Notes under the pieces: model-generated
Databases searched by the model: none
Told to the model about the DNA's origin: nothing
What the model saw: only the letters and a program-made list of their open reading frames with translations
Program-made: the position numbers and the translations under genes
In this document: positions 25,958-34,435 of the stretch, piece after piece
How positions within the stretch are numbered: position 1 is the stretch's first letter
How the letters are laid out: every line of letters begins with the position of its first letter
Assembly: GCF_008727875.1 (NCBI RefSeq)
Contig: NZ_VTWS01000006.1
Location: 434,001 to 498,000 of the forward strand
Reading direction: 5' to 3'
Origin: Larkinella humicola
GTDB lineage: Bacteria; Bacteroidota; Bacteroidia; Cytophagales; Spirosomataceae
Length of the DNA: 64,000 bases

Positions 25958-27250
25958 ATGAAAAAAAACTACCTTTCCGCCGTACTCCTACTCTTATTTC
26001 TGACATCTCCCCTGCTAACACTGGCCCAGCAACGCACGCTGATTCACTGCGGCAACCTGCTCGATGGCGTTCGTAACGACCTCCAGCGCGAAATGACCGT
26101 GGTTGTGGAAGGCACGAAAATTACCGCCATTCAAAAAGGCTATGCCAAACCGGCGGCTTCGGACCGGGTGATCGACCTGAAAAGCAAAACCGTGTTGCCC
26201 GGCCTAATCGACATGCACGTCCACCTCGAAGGCGAAACCCGCCGGGGCGGCACCCTCGACCGGTTTACGATGAACGTGCCGGATGTGGCTTTTCAGTCGG
26301 CCAAGTACGCCCAAACGACCTTGCTGGCTGGTTTTACGACCGTTCGGGATCTGGGCGGCAGTGGCGTTAATGTAGCCTTGCGCAATGCCATCAACCGGGG
26401 CCTGGTCGACGGGCCGCGCATTTTTACGGCGGGTAAAACGATTGCGACCACCGGCGGTCATGCCGATCCGACCAACGGCTACCGCAAGGATTTGATGGGT
26501 GATCCGGGTCCGCTGGAAGGTGTCATCAACAGCCCCGAAGAAGCCCGCAAAGCCGTTCGGCAACGCTACAAAGACGGTTCCGATCTGATTAAAATCACGG
26601 CCACCGGTGGGGTGCTGAGCAACGCCAAAGACGGTTCGGGGCCGCAGTTTACCGAAGAAGAAGTCCGGGCGGTAGTGGAAGCCGCCAAAGATTACGGTTT
26701 TGCCGTTGCCGCCCACGCCCACGGTGCAGAAGGCATGAAGCGGGCCATCCGCGCGGGGGTGAACACCATCGAACACGGCACAATGATGGACGATGAAGCC
26801 ATCGAATTATTCAAAAAACACGGCACCTATTACGTCCCCACCATCATTGCCGGGAAAGTGACCTCCGATTCGGCCAAAATATTTGGGTATTATACGCCTT
26901 TTGTTACCCGCAAAGCCCTCGCCATCGGCCCGCTGATTCAGGCTACTTTCGCCAAAGCCTACAAAGCCGGGGTCAAAATCGCATTCGGCACCGACGCCGG
27001 TGTGTTCGTTCACGGCTACAATGCAAAGGAATTTGAGTACATGGTTGAAGCGGGAATGCCGCCCCTGGAAGCGATCAAATCGGCGACGATGGTCAATGCC
27101 GAGTTGCTGGGGATGAAAACGCAGATTGGCTCGGTCGAAACCGGCAAACTTGCCGACCTGATTGCCGTCGACGAAAACCCCGTCCAGAACATCAAAACCC
27201 TGCAACAGGTGCGGTTTGTGATGAAGGAAGGAAAAGTGTATAAACAGTGA
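25958..27250 (+). CDS. Secreted metal-dependent amidohydrolase (imidazolonepropionase/prolidase-like)
   Basis: This 430-aa protein has a signal peptide (MKKNYLS, hydrophobic core, cleavage near TLAQ). Amidohydrolase superfamily markers are DMHVHLEGE near residue 86 (first metal-binding HxH), a lysine-containing strand [16 protein letters not shown] near 263, NTIEHG near 278 and GTDAG near 344. This pattern fits the broad Xaa-Pro dipeptidase/imidazolonepropionase-related group of exported hydrolases. The ATG at 25958 is chosen over an upstream TTG because it begins the signal peptide and follows the terminator. The substrate is unknown. Confidence 0.92.
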   Translation: MKKNYLSAVLLLLFLTSPLLTLAQQRTLIHCGNLLDGVRNDLQREMTVVVEGTKITAIQKGYAKPAASDRVIDLKSKTVLPGLIDMHVHLEGETRRGGTLDRFTMNVPDVAFQSAKYAQTTLLAGFTTVRDLGGSGVNVALRNAINRGLVDGPRIFTAGKTIATTGGHADPTNGYRKDLMGDPGPLEGVINSPEEARKAVRQRYKDGSDLIKITATGGVLSNAKDGSGPQFTEEEVRAVVEAAKDYGFAVAAHAHGAEGMKRAIRAGVNTIEHGTMMDDEAIELFKKHGTYYVPTIIAGKVTSDSAKIFGYYTPFVTRKALAIGPLIQATFAKAYKAGVKIAFGTDAGVFVHGYNAKEFEYMVEAGMPPLEAIKSATMVNAELLGMKTQIGSVETGKLADLIAVDENPVQNIKTLQQVRFVMKEGKVYKQ

Positions 27251-27263
27251 AAGGAGGAGTTAT

Positions 27264-27361
27264 AATGATAAATGTAAAATGACGAATGTTAAATGTAAAA
27301 GTTAAGGAGCGAGAAGCCCATCACTTTTACATTTAACATTCGTCATTTTACATTTATCATT
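27264..27361. repeat. 39-bp perfect AT-rich inverted repeat between convergent genes
   Basis: Arms at 27264-27302 and 27323-27361 are perfect complements built from words such as AATGTAAAATG. The repeat ends 9 bp from the uxaC stop and can terminate both the amidohydrolase and uxaC transcripts. Confidence 0.9.
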
Positions 27362-27369
27362 CCCCGTTT

Positions 27370-28782
27370 TTAAAACTTAAAATACTCCTTCGCATTGTTG
27401 TAGCAAATATCCTGCACCAGTTTGCCGATCCAGTCGATGTCGTTGGGCAGTTCGCCGTTTTCGACATCGTTACCAAAAATATTGCAGAGAATCCGGCGGA
27501 AATATTCGTGGCGCGGATACGACAGAAAACTGCGCGAATCGGTCAGCATTCCGACAAACCGGCTCAACAGGCCCATGTTCGACAGCGCGTTGATCTGTTT
27601 CTGCATTCCCTCCTTCTGATCCTGAAACCACCAGCCCGAGCCGAATTGAATTTTACCCGGCATCGATCCATCGTTGAAATTACCGATCATCGTAGCCATC
27701 ACTTCGTTATCGCCGGAATTGAGGTTATACAGGATGGTTTTCGCCAGTTGATCGCGGTCATCCAGGCCCCCTAAAAACCGGGCCAGCGGACTCGCCTGCC
27801 GGAAATCGCCGATGCTGTCCCAACCCGTATCGGGGCCGAGGGTCCGTAACGCGCGTTTGTTGTTATTCCGCAGCGCACCCAGGTGGAATTGCTGCGTCCA
27901 GCCTTTTTCCCAGTCCCATTCCGCAAACCGGTCTAGCATATACGACTTGAACTGCCGGTTCTCGGTTTCACTCAGGGCACCATTCGACAGCAGTTTCTGA
28001 AAGACACCACGCACTTCCGATTCAGTATACGGCTCGGCATAAATCAGTTCCAGACCGTGGTCCGACAGGCGACAACCCGCCTGGGCAAAGTAGTCATGCC
28101 GTTGTTTCAGGCACTCCAGGAACGTGTCAAGCGAGCGAATTTCCTGGTTACACACCTCTCCCACGCGCGTTACATACGCCTGAAAAACCGCTACATCGTC
28201 GATCGCCATCGCCTTGTCGGGCCGGAACGTGGGCAGTACTTTGATTTCAAAACCGTCGGCGGCAATCTTTTTATGATGCTCCAGCGAATCCGTCGGATCG
28301 TCGGTAGTACAGACAGTTCTGACGTTGAAATGACGCAGCAGGGTGCGGGTCGACATGCCGGGGAGTTGTTCCGTACAGCGGTCGTACACCTCGCGGGCCG
28401 TGGTGCCATTCAGCACCGTTTCGACGCCGAACGGGTTTTTCAACTCCATGTGCGTCCAGTGGTACAGCGGATTCCGCATCGTGTACGGCACGGTTTCGGC
28501 CCACTTCTGAAACTTTTCGTAATCCGACGCATCGCCGGTGCAGTACTTTTCAGCGACCCCGTTGGTGCGCATGGCCCGCCATTTGTAGTGGTCACCGTAG
28601 AGCCAGATTTGCGTCAGGTTCTCGAACGTTTTATCGGCAGCAATCTGATCGGGCGGCAGGTGACAGTGGTAATCGATGATGGGCATCGCCTTGGCGTAGT
28701 CGTGGTAGAGCCGCCGGGCGGTATCGGTCTGGAGAAGAAAATCTTCGTCTAAAAAGGATTTGATGGGTTGATCAACCAGCAT
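27370..28782 (-). CDS. uxaC: Glucuronate isomerase
   Basis: This 470-aa protein is full length for UxaC. The N-terminus runs FLDEDFLL to MPIIDYHCHL with the metal-binding His pair. Further family segments are TNGVAEKYCTG, the VCTTDDPTD strand and LPTFRPDK. UxaC interconverts D-glucuronate with D-fructuronate and D-galacturonate with D-tagaturonate in the cytoplasm. It is followed upstream by a Uma2-type gene and uxuA on the same strand, and the rest of the pathway is divergently encoded. Confidence 0.97.
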   Translation of the reverse strand: MLVDQPIKSFLDEDFLLQTDTARRLYHDYAKAMPIIDYHCHLPPDQIAADKTFENLTQIWLYGDHYKWRAMRTNGVAEKYCTGDASDYEKFQKWAETVPYTMRNPLYHWTHMELKNPFGVETVLNGTTAREVYDRCTEQLPGMSTRTLLRHFNVRTVCTTDDPTDSLEHHKKIAADGFEIKVLPTFRPDKAMAIDDVAVFQAYVTRVGEVCNQEIRSLDTFLECLKQRHDYFAQAGCRLSDHGLELIYAEPYTESEVRGVFQKLLSNGALSETENRQFKSYMLDRFAEWDWEKGWTQQFHLGALRNNNKRALRTLGPDTGWDSIGDFRQASPLARFLGGLDDRDQLAKTILYNLNSGDNEVMATMIGNFNDGSMPGKIQFGSGWWFQDQKEGMQKQINALSNMGLLSRFVGMLTDSRSFLSYPRHEYFRRILCNIFGNDVENGELPNDIDWIGKLVQDICYNNAKEYFKF

Positions 28783-28814
28783 GGTCGTACGGGGTTGCGT
28801 TCACCCAATAAAGG

Positions 28815-29456
28815 CTAAGGCGTCGGCTTTTTACCCGTCAACAGGGCATCAAGTACAAACGAACAGCCCGGCAGTACGTCGATGGACTGGTCCCAGTTTT
28901 TCAAAATCCAGTCTTTGCCCGGTTCGGCGATCCAGATTTTTTTTGATTCGGTAAAAATCCAAATGACCTTTTCGGTGCCAAAATTCAGCAACTGCGTGGT
29001 TTTTTCCTGGTAATAATTAAAATCGGAATGAAAGCGGGTGAAGTCGGCTTTGGTATCTACTTCAATGGCAATTTTCGGCGGTATCCAGGCGTATTTGGTA
29101 AGATCCTGATCCGTCAATTGCGTTGTGGAAAAAATCGCTACGTCGCAGGCTCGCCAGTCGTTCTTTTTAAATTGAATGCCCAATTCGTTGGTAACGACCG
29201 TAAACTCATCCTCATTCAATGCATTCATCAGTCGCGCAACCAGTTTGGCGACCAGAATCCCCTGTAATAAACTCGAACTCATTGCTTCTTCAACCGATTT
29301 AGTCCCGTTCAATACATCCTTGTATCCGGCATAATAAACCGGTTTGCCGTCCCACATCTCATAGACGAGCGATTCGAGCAAACGAGCCCTGGCGATCCGG
29401 GCCTCGCGTTGCTCCGGACTGCGTTTGTTAATTTGTTTTTCTTGAACCTCAGCCAT
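28815..29456 (-). CDS. Uma2 family endonuclease-like protein
   Basis: This 213-aa protein has the PD-(D/E)xK-type fold of Uma2 (DUF820). D105 (CDVAIF) and E132 (IEVDTK) fit the acidic active-site pair, followed by a helical YYQEKTTQLLNFG segment and a strand VIWIFTE. Uma2 proteins are widespread in multicopy in cyanobacteria and Cytophagales, with no settled function. It sits between uxaC and uxuA but is bounded by a large inverted repeat on its uxuA side. It may therefore be an independent insertion into the operon. Confidence 0.85.
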   Translation of the reverse strand: MAEVQEKQINKRSPEQREARIARARLLESLVYEMWDGKPVYYAGYKDVLNGTKSVEEAMSSSLLQGILVAKLVARLMNALNEDEFTVVTNELGIQFKKNDWRACDVAIFSTTQLTDQDLTKYAWIPPKIAIEVDTKADFTRFHSDFNYYQEKTTQLLNFGTEKVIWIFTESKKIWIAEPGKDWILKNWDQSIDVLPGCSFVLDALLTGKKPTP

Positions 29457-29461
29457 TTTGG

Positions 29462-29555
29462 TTTACGGTTTTCAGTTTACGGTTTTCAGTTTACGCCGGG
29501 CCACCGTAGCGACGGCCCGGCGTAAACTGAAAACCATAAACCGTTAATCGGTCTT
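29462..29555. repeat. Inverted repeat with tandem TTTACGGTTTTCAG words
   Basis: Core arms at 29481-29502 and 29514-29535 are perfect complements ending in GCCGGGCC. The left side carries a second tandem copy of TTTACGGTTTTCAG. It lies just upstream of the Uma2 gene. Confidence 0.85.
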
Positions 29556-29594
29556 TCTTCTACCAATATACAAAAAAATACAGACTCGGTTTTA

Positions 29595-29627
29595 ACACCT
29601 GTTAGGTCTTGAAGACCTAACAGGTGT
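29595..29627. terminator. 33-bp palindrome of the ACCTGTnAGGTCTT family
   Basis: Two 16-bp arms (ACACCTGTTAGGTCTT and complement) surround one central base. It lies 4 bp after the uxuA stop and probably ends or attenuates that transcript. Confidence 0.8.
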
Positions 29628-29631
29628 CGTG

Positions 29632-30837
29632 TTACAGACTTGACCGCTCAATTCCCAACATCAGGCCGCGGAGTTCGGCGAGTCCGCGCAGTCGTCCGAT
29701 GGCGGTATAACCGGGATTCGTCCGTTTTCCGGAATTCAGGTCATCGAGCATTTTGTGGCCGTGATCGGGGCGGAACGGCATTCTGAAATCCTCCAGCCCT
29801 TCCTCCTCCCGGCGTCGCTGTTCGCCCAGCAACGCACTGACAACAGCAAACATATCCACATCCCCGTCCAGGTGATTGGCTTCAAAAAAGTTGCCTTCTT
29901 CGTCCCGTTTTGTGCTGCGCAGGTGGATAAAATGAATGCGGTTTCCCAGTCGATCCACCATACCTGCCAGATCATTATCCGGCCGGACGCCGTAGGAACC
30001 GGTGCAGAAACACAGGCCGTTGGCGGGCACATCCACCGCATCCAGCACCATCCGGGCATCGGCTTCCGTACTCACCACGCGGGGCAGCCCCAGAATCGGA
30101 TACGGGGGATCATCGGGATGGATCGACAGCCGAACACCCGCGTCCTGCGCAACGGGCGCAATTTCCCGCAAGAACGCGTACAGGTTTTCACGTAACTCCT
30201 TGTCACCGATGTGTTTATAGGCATTGAGGGTTTCCTGAAACTGCTCCACCGTGTAGCTTTCTTCCGAACCCGGCAAACCTGCCAGAATATTTAACTGCAA
30301 ACGCCGGGCCGCGGCTTCGTCCAGGGCTTCAAAGCGGTTTCGGGCTTTCAGAAGCTGTTCGGGCGTATAGTGTGCTTCGGCACCGGGGCGTTTCAGAATG
30401 AACAATTCAAAAGCCGCAAACTCCGTGGCATCAAACCGCAAAGCCGTCGAACCGTCCGGCATCAGGTAGTCCAGATCGGTGCGGGTCCAGTCCAGCACCG
30501 GCATAAAATTGTAACAAACCGTGTCGATGCCGCAGCGGCCCAGGTTGACGATCGACTCTTTGTAATTTTCAATGTACTGCTGAAAACCGTCGGAGCGGGT
30601 TTTGATGGCATCGTGCACCGGAATGCTTTCGACCACCGACCACGTCAGCCGGTGTTCACCGGGCGCACCGGCTTCAATGATGGATTTGCGGGTGGTAATT
30701 TCATCGACGGACCACACCTGTCCGTTGGGAATATGGTGCAACGCCGTTACAATGCCCGTCGCTCCGGCTTGTTTGATGTCGGCGAGACTAACGGGATCGG
30801 CGGGGCCGAACCATCTCCAGGTTTGTTCTAATGCCAT
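29632..30837 (-). CDS. uxuA: Mannonate dehydratase
   Basis: This 401-aa protein begins [12 protein letters not shown], matching the conserved UxuA start, which is why the ATG at 30837 is chosen over an upstream in-frame ATG at 30891. Further family segments are [24 protein letters not shown] and HPDDPP with metal-binding residues. UxuA dehydrates D-mannonate to 2-keto-3-deoxygluconate in glucuronate breakdown and uses Mn or Fe. It is divergent from the exuT-like gene across a 149-bp gap. Confidence 0.97.
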   Translation of the reverse strand: MALEQTWRWFGPADPVSLADIKQAGATGIVTALHHIPNGQVWSVDEITTRKSIIEAGAPGEHRLTWSVVESIPVHDAIKTRSDGFQQYIENYKESIVNLGRCGIDTVCYNFMPVLDWTRTDLDYLMPDGSTALRFDATEFAAFELFILKRPGAEAHYTPEQLLKARNRFEALDEAAARRLQLNILAGLPGSEESYTVEQFQETLNAYKHIGDKELRENLYAFLREIAPVAQDAGVRLSIHPDDPPYPILGLPRVVSTEADARMVLDAVDVPANGLCFCTGSYGVRPDNDLAGMVDRLGNRIHFIHLRSTKRDEEGNFFEANHLDGDVDMFAVVSALLGEQRRREEEGLEDFRMPFRPDHGHKMLDDLNSGKRTNPGYTAIGRLRGLAELRGLMLGIERSSL

Positions 30838-30937
30838 TTCTTTGCGCGTATTTTTGATTGAAAAAGCAGGCCGTCGAATGGCTCTACTCATTTCGCCTTC
30901 CGGCCTTTCGATCTACTATTTTTTCGTGACATTTCGG

Positions 30938-30945
30938 TAAGTTTG
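30938..30945 (+). promoter_or_regulatory. Possible -7 box upstream of the exuT-like gene
   Basis: TAAGTTTG fits the Bacteroidetes TAnnTTTG box 41 bp before the start codon. No convincing -33 element is visible. Confidence 0.4.
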
Positions 30946-30986
30946 GCAAAATTTTGTCTTTATCGCATCGCTAACCCCTTTACGTA

Positions 30987-32324
30987 ATGTCCGCCCCCTC
31001 CGGAAATTATCGCTGGCGAATTGTGCTGCTGCTGTTTTTTGCAACGACCATCAACTACATCGACCGGCAGGTGCTGTCGTTCACGATGATCGACGAAACA
31101 TTCCGGCGGGAGATGATGGGGAAGGCGGCCGATGAAGCCCTGACGGAAAGTGATCTGGATCAGTTTAAAGTCCTCTACAGTTACGTCGATACGGTTTTCA
31201 AGGTGGCTTACGCGCTGGGGTTTCTCCTCATCGGCTGGATCATCGACCGGGTGGGCACGAAGCGGGGGTTTTCCATTTCGATAATTCTCTGGAGTATTGC
31301 CGGCATTTTGAATGCGTTTATCGGGTCGTTGCGGGGGTTGAACATCGTCCGGTTTATGCTGGGCATCGGCGAAGCCGGTAACTTTCCGTCGGCCATCAAG
31401 TCGGTGGCCGAGTGGTTTCCAAAAAAAGAACGGTCGTTTGCCACGGGCCTTTTCAATGCCGGCACCAACGTTGGCATCATTGCCACGGCAGTTTTGATTC
31501 CGTGGCTGACGATTCAATTTGGCTGGCGGTTTTCGTTTGTAGCTACCGGTCTGCTGGGTTTTCTGGTGCTGATTGCCTGGCTCCGAATCTACCATCGGCC
31601 GGAAGAGCACCCGCGGGTGAGCAAGGCTGAACTGGCTTATATTCAGCAGGATTACGAGGAAGATATCCCGGAAGAAAAACTATCGTGGTGGCGTCTGCTC
31701 GGTTTTCGGCAAACCTGGGCGTTCATTGTCGGCAAATTCATGTGTGACCCCATCTGGTGGTTTTACCTGAGCTGGCTTCCCGATTTTTTCAACAGCAGCG
31801 AATCGCTCGACCAGCGGCTCGACCTGAAGAATGTCGGCTTGCCTTTTCTGGTCATTTACATCGTTTCCGATGGCGGCAGCGTGCTGTTCGGGTGGCTGTC
31901 GTCCAAATTCATTCACATGGGTTGGTCGGCCAACCGGGCCCGCAAAACCACCATGCTGATTTGTGCGATTTGCGTCGTTCCAATTTTTTTTGCGGCTCAG
32001 ACCAGTAGTATTTACGTAGCAATTGCCTTGATTTCTTTAGCGACGGCGGCCCACCAGGGCTGGTCGGCCAATATTTACACGTTCGCGTCGGACCTGTTCC
32101 CCAAAAATGCCGTGGCTTCCGTCACCGGTATCGGCGGGATGTTCGGAGCGATGGGCGGTATTTTGCTGGCGGCTGTAGCGGGCAACATTCGCGTCAGTCT
32201 GGGGTATTTACCGTTGTTTATCATTGCCAGTTCAACCTACCTGATTGCACTGGTAATCATCCATTTCCTGTCGCCGACCCTGGAGCCGGTGACGAAAAAG
32301 GAACTGGAAAGTATCGGTGTTTAA
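30987..32324 (+). CDS. exuT: MFS hexuronate transporter, ExuT-like
   Basis: This 445-aa protein has 12 hydrophobic segments. The start RWRIVLLLFFATTINYIDRQV is typical of ExuT-type anion:cation symporters. The GEAGNFPSAIKSVAEWFP region in helices 4-5 and a long cytoplasmic middle loop also fit. It imports glucuronate and/or galacturonate by proton symport. It heads the plus-strand half of the hexuronate locus and is followed by kdgK after a 206-bp repeat-rich gap. Confidence 0.9.
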   Translation: MSAPSGNYRWRIVLLLFFATTINYIDRQVLSFTMIDETFRREMMGKAADEALTESDLDQFKVLYSYVDTVFKVAYALGFLLIGWIIDRVGTKRGFSISIILWSIAGILNAFIGSLRGLNIVRFMLGIGEAGNFPSAIKSVAEWFPKKERSFATGLFNAGTNVGIIATAVLIPWLTIQFGWRFSFVATGLLGFLVLIAWLRIYHRPEEHPRVSKAELAYIQQDYEEDIPEEKLSWWRLLGFRQTWAFIVGKFMCDPIWWFYLSWLPDFFNSSESLDQRLDLKNVGLPFLVIYIVSDGGSVLFGWLSSKFIHMGWSANRARKTTMLICAICVVPIFFAAQTSSIYVAIALISLATAAHQGWSANIYTFASDLFPKNAVASVTGIGGMFGAMGGILLAAVAGNIRVSLGYLPLFIIASSTYLIALVIIHFLSPTLEPVTKKELESIGV

Positions 32325-32334
32325 CATTGAGGGA

Positions 32335-32525
32335 TGGTTTTAAATGGTTAAAATGGCTGAAAATGGTTTGATGATTAAACGGTTAAAATGGCGGGAAATG
32401 GTTAAAAATGGTTGTCAGTCACCCGTTTTCAACCATGTAACCATATCAACCATTCAACCATTTTAACCATTCAACCATTTAGCCATCAACCCATTTTCAA
32501 TCACCAAAAACCATATCAACCATTC
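32335..32525. repeat. AATGGTT/AACCATT word-repeat inverted region
   Basis: The left half is full of AATGGTT-type words and the right half of their complement AACCATT, with a turn near 32415-32425. It can fold into several alternative long hairpins. It fills the gap between the exuT-like and kdgK genes. Confidence 0.75.
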
Positions 32526-32530
32526 AGTAC

Positions 32531-33526
32531 TTGAAAAAAATTGTCACTTTCGGTGAAGTCATGATGCGTCTGGCGCCACCGGGTTTTGCAAAATTTACGC
32601 AGGCGCATTCGTTGAATGTGGTCTATGGCGGAACGGAGGCCAATGTGGCGGTTTCGCTGGCTTGTTTTGGTTGCCAAACTGCCCACGTCACCCGTTTTCC
32701 CGACCATGCGCTGGGCCGGGCTGCGGCCGCTACGTTGCGGTACCACGGTGTCGATACGTCGAGCATCAGTTTTGGCGACGGACGACTGGGGCTGTATTTC
32801 CTGGAAACCGGGGCCGTGAGTCGCGCCAGCCAGATCATTTACGACCGCTATGACTCGGCTTTTTCGCTGATTCGACCCGGCGATTTCGACTGGGAAACGA
32901 TTTTGGCCGGTGCCGACTGGTTCCATTGGTCGGGCATTACGCCCGCCCTATCGCAACAGGCCGCCGATTGTTTGCAGGAAGCCATCGAAACAGCCAACCG
33001 GCTGGGGGTGATGGTTTCGGGTGATATTTATTTCCGGAGTAATCTGTGGAAATACGGCAAAAAACCGCAGGACATTTTACCCGCGCTGACCGCCGGTTGC
33101 GATCTGGTGCTGGGCAATCAGGAAAACTTTGAGGAACTCTACGGCGTGAAAGCCGATTCTTTCGAAGATGCCTGCCGGAAAATGCAAATCCAGTTTCCCA
33201 GGATTCAGTACTTTACCGACACCGAACGACAATCGCTGAGCGCATCGCACAACCGGCTGATGGCCAAGTTTTTCGACGGCTCCAAGACGTATTCGTCTGA
33301 CGTTTATGACATTACGCACATCGTCGACCGAATCGGGGGAGGTGATGCGTATCTGGCCGGACTGATCTACGGTTTGTTAACCAAAAACGATCCGCAATAC
33401 GCCGTTGAATTTGGCGCGGCTGCTTCGGCTCTAAAACACACCGTCGAAGGCGACGCCAACCTGGTTTCGGTTCAGGAAGTAGAAGCCATGGTCGGTGGCG
33501 ACAAGTCGGGACGACTGAGAAGATGA
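32531..33526 (+). CDS. kdgK: 2-dehydro-3-deoxygluconokinase (PfkB family)
   Basis: This 331-aa protein starts at a TTG (32531) directly before KKIVTFGEVMMRL, the conserved first strand of KDG kinases. No ATG upstream would fit. Family signatures are YGGTEANVAVSLA near 35 and the C-terminal PfkB anion hole RIGGGDAYLAG (catalytic Asp near residue 270). It phosphorylates 2-keto-3-deoxygluconate to KDPG with ATP in the cytoplasm. It is flanked by repeat regions and followed by eda. Confidence 0.93.
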   Translation: MKKIVTFGEVMMRLAPPGFAKFTQAHSLNVVYGGTEANVAVSLACFGCQTAHVTRFPDHALGRAAAATLRYHGVDTSSISFGDGRLGLYFLETGAVSRASQIIYDRYDSAFSLIRPGDFDWETILAGADWFHWSGITPALSQQAADCLQEAIETANRLGVMVSGDIYFRSNLWKYGKKPQDILPALTAGCDLVLGNQENFEELYGVKADSFEDACRKMQIQFPRIQYFTDTERQSLSASHNRLMAKFFDGSKTYSSDVYDITHIVDRIGGGDAYLAGLIYGLLTKNDPQYAVEFGAAASALKHTVEGDANLVSVQEVEAMVGGDKSGRLRR

Positions 33527-33533
33527 TTATGAA

Positions 33534-33606
33534 TTACGAGTTACGAGTTACGAGTTAAGAGTTGGCTGACGCATATAACTCTTAACTCGTAACTCGTAAC
33601 TCATAA
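33534..33606. repeat. 30-bp inverted repeat of TTACGAG words, kdgK-eda gap
   Basis: Arms at 33534-33563 and 33577-33606 pair with one mismatch around the 13-nt loop GGCTGACGCATAT. The same loop recurs in the repeat just after eda (34273-34347). Confidence 0.88.
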
Positions 33607-33618
33607 CTAAGAAAGAGT

Positions 33619-34293
33619 GTGGCTCGTTTTTCAAGATTAGAAGTTTATCAGACCATTCGGCAAGTGCCGGTGGTACCGGTTTTTTACCACGCCGACGCCG
33701 ACGTTTGTCGCGAAGTGCTGGGGGCCTGCTACCGGGCCGGCATCCGGGCGTTCGAATTTACGAACCGGGGTGATTTTGCCCACGAACTGTTCGCGGAACT
33801 CGCCAAAATAGCCGCCCGTGATTTCCCGGAGCTGGTGCTGGGCGCCGGAACGCTGGTGGAAGCCGGAACGGCGGCTCTTTACATTCAGTCGGGGGCCAAT
33901 TTCATCGTGGGGCCGTCGTTTCACGAATCCATCGCCCGCACCTGTAACCGCCGGAAAGTGGCCTACATGCCGGGCTGTGCGACGCTCACCGAGATTTCAA
34001 CCGCCGAAGAGTTTGGGGTGGAAGTGGTCAAGGTCTTTCCGGGCGACACGCTGGGACCCGGTTTTGTCAAAGCCGTAAAAGGGCCGATGCCGTGGACGAG
34101 TGTCATGGTGACGGGTGGTGTCGAACCGACCCACGAAAGCCTGAGCACCTGGTTCAAAGCAGGTGTAACTGCCGTGGGCATTGGCTCCCAGTTGTTCCCC
34201 AAAGACGTGTTAGCCAACCGCCAATACGATCAAATCGAAACAAAAGCCAAAGAAGTGCTGGCCATTCTGGCGGAGTTAAGAATTAAGAGTTAG
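33619..34293 (+). CDS. eda: KDPG/4-hydroxy-2-oxoglutarate aldolase
   Basis: This 224-aa class I aldolase starts at a GTG (33619). FEFTNRG carries the catalytic Glu (E46), VLGAGTL is at about 73-79, and VVKVFPG carries the Schiff-base Lys (K138). It cleaves KDPG to pyruvate and glyceraldehyde-3-phosphate, the last step of the hexuronate route. Its last codons (ELRIKS and stop) lie in the left arm of an inverted repeat, so the tail is repeat-derived. Confidence 0.95.
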   Translation: MARFSRLEVYQTIRQVPVVPVFYHADADVCREVLGACYRAGIRAFEFTNRGDFAHELFAELAKIAARDFPELVLGAGTLVEAGTAALYIQSGANFIVGPSFHESIARTCNRRKVAYMPGCATLTEISTAEEFGVEVVKVFPGDTLGPGFVKAVKGPMPWTSVMVTGGVEPTHESLSTWFKAGVTAVGIGSQLFPKDVLANRQYDQIETKAKEVLAILAELRIKS

Positions 34294-34347
34294 GAGTTAA
34301 GAGTTGGCTGACGCATATAACTCTTAACTCCTAACTCTTAACTTATA
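34273..34347. repeat. Inverted repeat of TTAAGAGTT words over the eda 3' end
   Basis: A left arm ending at 34305 and a right arm from 34319 pair nearly perfectly around the same GGCTGACGCATAT loop found before eda. The left arm encodes the last residues of Eda. Confidence 0.85.
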
Positions 34348-34435
34348 ATTGCGCTCTATTCATTTAGGATTTACTTTTACACAATACTGGTAACATTTGA
34401 AGCCGTCCAGGCGACCAAGCAACGTATCCATCATC

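Noticed and set aside
33534-34347. CRISPR-like look of repeated short words around eda
   Set aside because: The words are contiguous and form inverted arms. There are no regular unique spacers and no cas genes.
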